A stretch of 34,742 nucleotides of DNA. Origin: Isosphaeraceae bacterium. GTDB lineage: Bacteria; Planctomycetota; Planctomycetia; Isosphaerales; Isosphaeraceae. The first letter of the stretch is position 1. Each line of letters begins with the position of its first letter. The notes beneath the pieces are model-generated. The model made no database searches and had not been told where the DNA came from. It was given only the letters and a program-made list of their open reading frames with translations. Location: positions 1 to 34,742 of the forward strand of contig JANXSY010000196.1 of NCBI GenBank assembly GCA_025356435.1, written 5' to 3'. Position numbers and translations under genes: made by a program. Shown here piece by piece: positions 30,770 through 34,742 of the stretch.

Positions 30770-33727
30770 ATGCGAAAACGATCAGTTCTCACGGTCGGCC
30801 TGATCCTGGCGGTCTTCGTCGGGCCGCACTCCCGCGCCGCCGGGCCTGACGCGACCTTGGCCCCTCTCGACCGCGCGTTCCGCGAGTCGGTCCGGCCCTT
30901 CGTCGCGACCTACTGCCTCGGATGTCACGGCTCCGAAGGGCCGAAGGGCGACCTTGACCTGAGCGTCTATACGACCGTGGAGTCGGTCGCCAAGGATCTG
31001 CCCCAGTGGGAGGCCATCCTTGAACAACTCGAAGCGAAGTTGATGCCTCCCGCGAAGGCGAAGGTTCATCCCAACGCCGAACAGCGTCGCGCAGTGATCG
31101 AGTGGGGCCGGTCAGTCCGCAAGGTCGAGGCCAAACGGAACGCCGGCGATCCCGGTTCAGTCCCCGCGCGTCGCTTGAGCAACGCCGAATATGACCACAC
31201 GATCCGTGATCTGACCGGCGTCGACATCCGGCCGACGCGTGAGTTTCCCGTCGACCCCGCCAATGAGGCGGGGTTCGACAACTCGGCCGAGTCGCTATCG
31301 ATGTCGCCTGCGCTGGTGAAGAAGTATCTGGAGGCGGCCCGGATGGTCGCCGACCGGGTCGTCTTCAAGCCCGACGGGTTCGCCTTCGCCCCCTACCCGA
31401 TGGTCGCCGATACCGACCACGACAAGTATTGCGTCCGGCAGATCATCGACTTCTACAAGCGGCAGCGCACTGACTACGCCGACTATTTCCTCGCCGCGTG
31501 GACGTATCGGCATCGCGCGTCGATCGGTAAAGCAAAAGCCTCGCTCGTCGACATCGCGACCGAGGCCGGGATCAGTCCCAAATATCTGTTGACGGTCTGG
31601 TCGATCCTCAACAACCCGGCGGGGGATATTGGGCCGATCGCGGCGGTCCAGTCGATGTGGCGCGAACTGCCGCCGCCCGACGGGGGGGCGATCGACGGTG
31701 TCCGGGCCCGTTGCGAGCGAATGCGGGACTTCGTGGTCGAGCTGCGTCTGCGACTGACCCCCGACGTGAAGAACCTGACGGCCCCGAGCGTCCAGAACGG
31801 GGCGCAGCCGTTGGTGCTCTGGAAGAATCGCCAATATGTGCTGAACCGGATGCGATATGCCGGCAACGCGGCGACGATCAAGCCCGACAGTCTGACCGAA
31901 GGAACTGAGACCGCTCGCAAGCTGGCCGCGCCCGTGAGTCCCGCCGAGATCAAGTCGGCCGAGCCCGCCTTCAAACGCTTCTGCCAGGCCTTCCCTGATG
32001 CCTTCCTCGTCTCGGAACGGGCACGCGTCTATATGGATGCGAAGGGAGAAAAGGGGAACGCGGGGCGGCTCCTGAGCGCAGGGTTCCACAGCATGACCGG
32101 TTACTTTCGGGATGACGCCCCGCTCTGCGAGCTGATTCTCGACGAACCGGCGCGGCGAGAACTGGACCGGCTCTGGCGGGAGTTCGACTTCATCACCGAC
32201 GCCCCGAAGCGGCAGTACGCGAGCTTTCTCTGGTTCGAACGCACCGACTCTACGTTTATGAGGGGGGCCGAGTTCGACTTCGCCCGACCCGAGGATAAGG
32301 ACGCGGCGTCTGAGACCAAGATGAAGCGGCTCTCGGAGGTCTATCTCGACAAGGCCCGCAACCGCGGGGCGAGCGAGACAGCGCAGGCGGCGATCAAAGA
32401 CTTCTTTGAGATCATCTCTGCAAGTATCCGCTGGGTCGAGGCGGCACGGATCGCCGCCGAGCCTTCGCATATCGAGGCCCTCAAAGATTTCGCCGAGCGA
32501 GCTTACCGGCGACCGCTGTCAAAGGCCGAACGCGAGGGGATCGCCGCTTTCTATCGGACGCTCCGAGTGCAGGACGGTCTGGGCCATGACGACGCCATTC
32601 GGGACACCGTCGCCGGAGTGCTGATGTCGCCGCATTTCTGTTATCGAGTCGACATCCCGGGCAACGGGGCCGGCATCCAGCCTCTCTCGGACTATGCCCT
32701 CGCCAGTCGCCTGAGCTACTTCCTCTGGTCGAGTATGCCGGACGCCTCGCTGCTTGCCCTCGCCGCTTCGGGCGATCTGCATCGCCCCGAGGTGCTCAAA
32801 GCGCAGGCCCGGCGGATGCTTCAGGACGAACGCGTCCGGGGCCTGGCGACCGAGTTTGTCGGCAACTGGCTTGATTTCCGCCGCTTCGAAGAGCACAACG
32901 GAGTCGATCGGGGCCGTTTCAAGACCTTCGACGACGAGCTTCGGCGGTCGATGTTCGAGGAGCCGGTCCGCTTCTTCCTCGACGTGGTCCGCAACGATCG
33001 GTCGGTCGACGACTTCCTGGTCGCGAAACACACCTTCGTCAACCCGATGCTGGCCCGACACTACGGCATGCCCGATCCTGGCTCGGGGGTCGACGACTGG
33101 GCGAGGGTCGACGACGCGGATCGTTACGGGCGAGGCGGGCTGCTGCCGATGGCGGTCTTCCTGACCAAGAACTCGCCGGGACTGCGAACCAGCCCGGTGA
33201 AGCGAGGTTACTGGGTCGTGCGTCGGCTGCTCGGAGAGAAGATCCCGCCGCCGCCCGCCGACGTGCCCGAGTTGCCGAACGACGAGGCCAAGCTCGGCGA
33301 GATCAGCCTCCGAGAGGCCCTCGCCCGCCACCGCGCCGACAAGAGCTGTGCAGGCTGTCATGACCGCTTCGACGCGATCGGCCTTGCCTTCGAGGGCTAT
33401 GGCCCGGTTGGCGAGTTCCGCACCAAAGACCTCGGCGGGCGTCCGGTCGACACGCGTGCCTCGTTTCCCGGAGGCGGAGCGGGGACCGGAGTCGCCGGGC
33501 TGCGGGCCTATCTGCAAACCAATCGTCGCGACGAATTCGTTGAGAACCTGTGTCGCAAGCTGCTGGCCTACGGCCTCGGCCGCAGCCTGATCGCCTCCGA
33601 CGACGACGCTATCGAGACCATGCGGACCCGGCTCGCGGCCGACGGCGGACGATTCGGTGGGCTGGTTGAGGCGGTCGTCGCCAGTCCTCAGTTCCGGAAC
33701 AAGCGAGTCGAGGGAGGAAGTCCATGA
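30770..33727 (+). CDS. Large exported DUF1587/DUF1595/DUF1592/DUF1588/DUF1585 cytochrome-type protein
   Basis: 985 residues. Signal peptide RKRSVLTVGLILAVFVGPHS, then a cytochrome-like PSCyt1 domain with heme motif C49-L-G-C52-H53, then DUF1587 from about 134 (ARRLSNAEYDHTIRDLTGVD), DUF1595/DUF1592 in the middle, where ALASRLSYFLWSSMPDASLL and the nearby FVGNWLDFRRFEEH stretch stand, and a C-terminal DUF1588 part with a second heme-type motif C860-A-G-C863-H864 (DKSCAGCHDRFDAIGLAFEG), ending in DUF1585. This planctomycete family is exported and always paired with a DUF1552 protein. It is probably an electron-transfer or sugar-associated enzyme partner; the reaction is not established. ATG 30770 gives a good signal peptide; GTG 30728 overlaps the bioB stop. 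Confidence 0.9.
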   Translation: MRKRSVLTVGLILAVFVGPHSRAAGPDATLAPLDRAFRESVRPFVATYCLGCHGSEGPKGDLDLSVYTTVESVAKDLPQWEAILEQLEAKLMPPAKAKVHPNAEQRRAVIEWGRSVRKVEAKRNAGDPGSVPARRLSNAEYDHTIRDLTGVDIRPTREFPVDPANEAGFDNSAESLSMSPALVKKYLEAARMVADRVVFKPDGFAFAPYPMVADTDHDKYCVRQIIDFYKRQRTDYADYFLAAWTYRHRASIGKAKASLVDIATEAGISPKYLLTVWSILNNPAGDIGPIAAVQSMWRELPPPDGGAIDGVRARCERMRDFVVELRLRLTPDVKNLTAPSVQNGAQPLVLWKNRQYVLNRMRYAGNAATIKPDSLTEGTETARKLAAPVSPAEIKSAEPAFKRFCQAFPDAFLVSERARVYMDAKGEKGNAGRLLSAGFHSMTGYFRDDAPLCELILDEPARRELDRLWREFDFITDAPKRQYASFLWFERTDSTFMRGAEFDFARPEDKDAASETKMKRLSEVYLDKARNRGASETAQAAIKDFFEIISASIRWVEAARIAAEPSHIEALKDFAERAYRRPLSKAEREGIAAFYRTLRVQDGLGHDDAIRDTVAGVLMSPHFCYRVDIPGNGAGIQPLSDYALASRLSYFLWSSMPDASLLALAASGDLHRPEVLKAQARRMLQDERVRGLATEFVGNWLDFRRFEEHNGVDRGRFKTFDDELRRSMFEEPVRFFLDVVRNDRSVDDFLVAKHTFVNPMLARHYGMPDPGSGVDDWARVDDADRYGRGGLLPMAVFLTKNSPGLRTSPVKRGYWVVRRLLGEKIPPPPADVPELPNDEAKLGEISLREALARHRADKSCAGCHDRFDAIGLAFEGYGPVGEFRTKDLGGRPVDTRASFPGGGAGTGVAGLRAYLQTNRRDEFVENLCRKLLAYGLGRSLIASDDDAIETMRTRLAADGGRFGGLVEAVVASPQFRNKRVEGGSP

Positions 33728-34742
33728 GCGTCTCTGAAAGTCTTCAGGCGTCCCGTCGGACGTTCCTTCGTGGTGTGGGCGTGACGATGGCGCTGCCCTG
33801 GCTCGAGTCGGTCCCCGTCTGGGGAGCGGCGACGATGGCAGGCGGCTTACCGACGCCTTCGCCCAAGAGGTTCGCCGCGATGTTCATGGGCTGCGGCGTC
33901 AACCATCCGAACTGGTGGGCGAAGGGCTCCGGCGCAGACATGGAACTCGGCCGATGCCTGGAGCCGCTGGCACCGCTCAAGGCCAAGATCAACGTCATCG
34001 GCGGCCTCTTCAACAAGCACGCCACCGGAGTTGGCATCCATCCCGGTCAGACCGGTAATATCCTCTCCGGCGCGGCGCTCCAGAAGGGGGCCGAGTTGAA
34101 GGGGGGGATCAGCGTCGACCAGGAGTTGGCCCGGCACCTCGGCGACCAGACCGCTCAGCCGAGCATGGTCCTCGGCTGCGAACAGCCGATCACGGGCTAT
34201 CACGAGACCAACTTCTCGATGGCATACAGTTCGCACATCTCGTGGCAGAGCGCGACCTCGCCGGTGCCGATGGAGGTCTACCCGTCGCTTGCCTTCGACA
34301 GTCTCTTTGACAACCGGGGCAGCAAGCGGAACCAGAGCATTCTCGACCGGGTCCGCGACGAGGCCGCCGGCCTGAGCCGCAAGGTGAGCGCGGGCGATCG
34401 CGCCAAGCTTGATGAATATCTCACCAGCGTCCGCGAGGTCGAGAAACGGGCCACGCCGATGCGTGCCGAGAAGGACCGCGCTGAACAACGAGCGAAGGAT
34501 AAGGGCGTTCCCGTCGTAGGGATGCAACGTCCTGCCAACGGCCTGCCCGAAGATATTCGCGAGCACATGCGTCTGATGTGCGACATCGTTGCCCTAGGCT
34601 TCCAGACCGATAAGACCCGGATCGCCACGCTCTTGCTCTGCCGAGACATTTCCGGCCTCTTCTACCCCTTCCTCGACGTCCGGTCCGCGCATCACAGCGC
34701 CTCGCATAACGACCGGTCGGAGGCCTACGAGCGGGTGACGCG
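33724..34742 (+). CDS. DUF1552 protein, Tat-exported (3' end cut by window edge)
   Basis: At least 339 residues are visible; the frame stays open to the window edge, so the C-terminus is missing. The Tat signal SRRTFLRGVGVTMALPWLES is followed by the DUF1552 domain (PKRFAAMFMGCGVNHPNWWA, INVIGGLFNKHATGVGIHPG, GGISVDQELARHLGDQT, and DIREHMRLMCDIVALGFQTD). The ATG overlaps the previous stop in ATGA, so the pair is co-translated. The two proteins very likely function together in the periplasm. The enzymatic role of DUF1552 proteins is unknown. Confidence 0.9.
   Translation, partial: MSVSESLQASRRTFLRGVGVTMALPWLESVPVWGAATMAGGLPTPSPKRFAAMFMGCGVNHPNWWAKGSGADMELGRCLEPLAPLKAKINVIGGLFNKHATGVGIHPGQTGNILSGAALQKGAELKGGISVDQELARHLGDQTAQPSMVLGCEQPITGYHETNFSMAYSSHISWQSATSPVPMEVYPSLAFDSLFDNRGSKRNQSILDRVRDEAAGLSRKVSAGDRAKLDEYLTSVREVEKRATPMRAEKDRAEQRAKDKGVPVVGMQRPANGLPEDIREHMRLMCDIVALGFQTDKTRIATLLLCRDISGLFYPFLDVRSAHHSASHNDRSEAYERVT

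Noticed and set aside
31295..33517. Two long minus-strand open frames opposite the DUF1592 gene (31295-32470 and 32519-33517)
   Set aside because: Shadows of the large plus-strand gene; no domain, no ribosome binding site.
1..34742. CRISPR arrays, transposases, integrases, rRNA
   Set aside because: No regularly spaced repeats, no transposase or integrase motif and no rRNA sequence seen on either strand.

Overview
The window is GC-rich and looks like a chromosomal segment of a planctomycete, most likely of the Isosphaeraceae type. The family content supports this: a DUF1559 pseudopilin-like protein followed by a tiny lipoprotein, a large multi-domain cytochrome/DUF1592 protein overlapping a DUF1552 Tat protein at the right edge, a PEP-CTERM protein with HAF repeats, a Tat-exported sugar isomerase-like protein, and a protein with the 'STGPKT..GKA' motif at the left edge. 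This is judged from protein families only; no rRNA is present to confirm it.

Layout. 1-3.6 kb: edge-truncated STGP protein (-), a long gene-free stretch, then DUF1559 protein, lipoprotein, a strong terminator, a small charged protein and a DUF1579 protein (all +). 3.6-7.6 kb: trpE (-) diverges from a promoter-led operon of two mcsA paralogs and mcsB, the protein-arginine phosphorylation module. 7.6-11.2 kb: a minus-strand block (bioF, class V aminotransferase, coaD, DoxX-like membrane protein) preceded by a tRNA-Leu(GAG) with its own promoter and terminator. 11.3-14.5 kb: a secreted HEXXH metalloprotease, then two tightly coupled paralogs resembling the Pycsar membrane effector PycTM, with no nucleotide cyclase in the window. 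14.9-19.4 kb: two NAD-dependent sugar epimerase/reductase genes, a GT4 glycosyltransferase and a TlpA-like thioredoxin, which reads as an envelope glycan cluster. 19.4-23.97 kb: FHA protein (-), TIM-barrel isomerase-like protein, an imperfect palindromic repeat, an overlapping methyltransferase and alpha/beta hydrolase, and the HAF/PEP-CTERM protein. 23.96-26.2 kb: dprA and aroB (-). 26.4-30.7 kb: M50 metalloprotease, homocysteine S-methyltransferase-like enzyme, YkgJ-type Cys-rich protein, a PD-(D/E)XK nuclease-like protein, a small secreted/membrane peptide and bioB. 30.8 kb to the end: the DUF1592/DUF1552 pair.

How the genes work together. Housekeeping metabolism is scattered rather than clustered: aroB feeds chorismate, used by trpE; bioF and bioB belong to one biotin pathway but lie about 19 kb apart; coaD makes the CoA precursor. 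The most unusual parts are the tandem PycTM-like pair (candidate orphan abortive-infection effectors) and the duplicated mcsA in front of mcsB. Several gene pairs overlap (6498-6501, 7559-7562, 8675, 16935-16941, 21784-21815, 23956-23969, 27468-27475, 29506-29509, 33724-33727), so the region is compact except for 275-1155.
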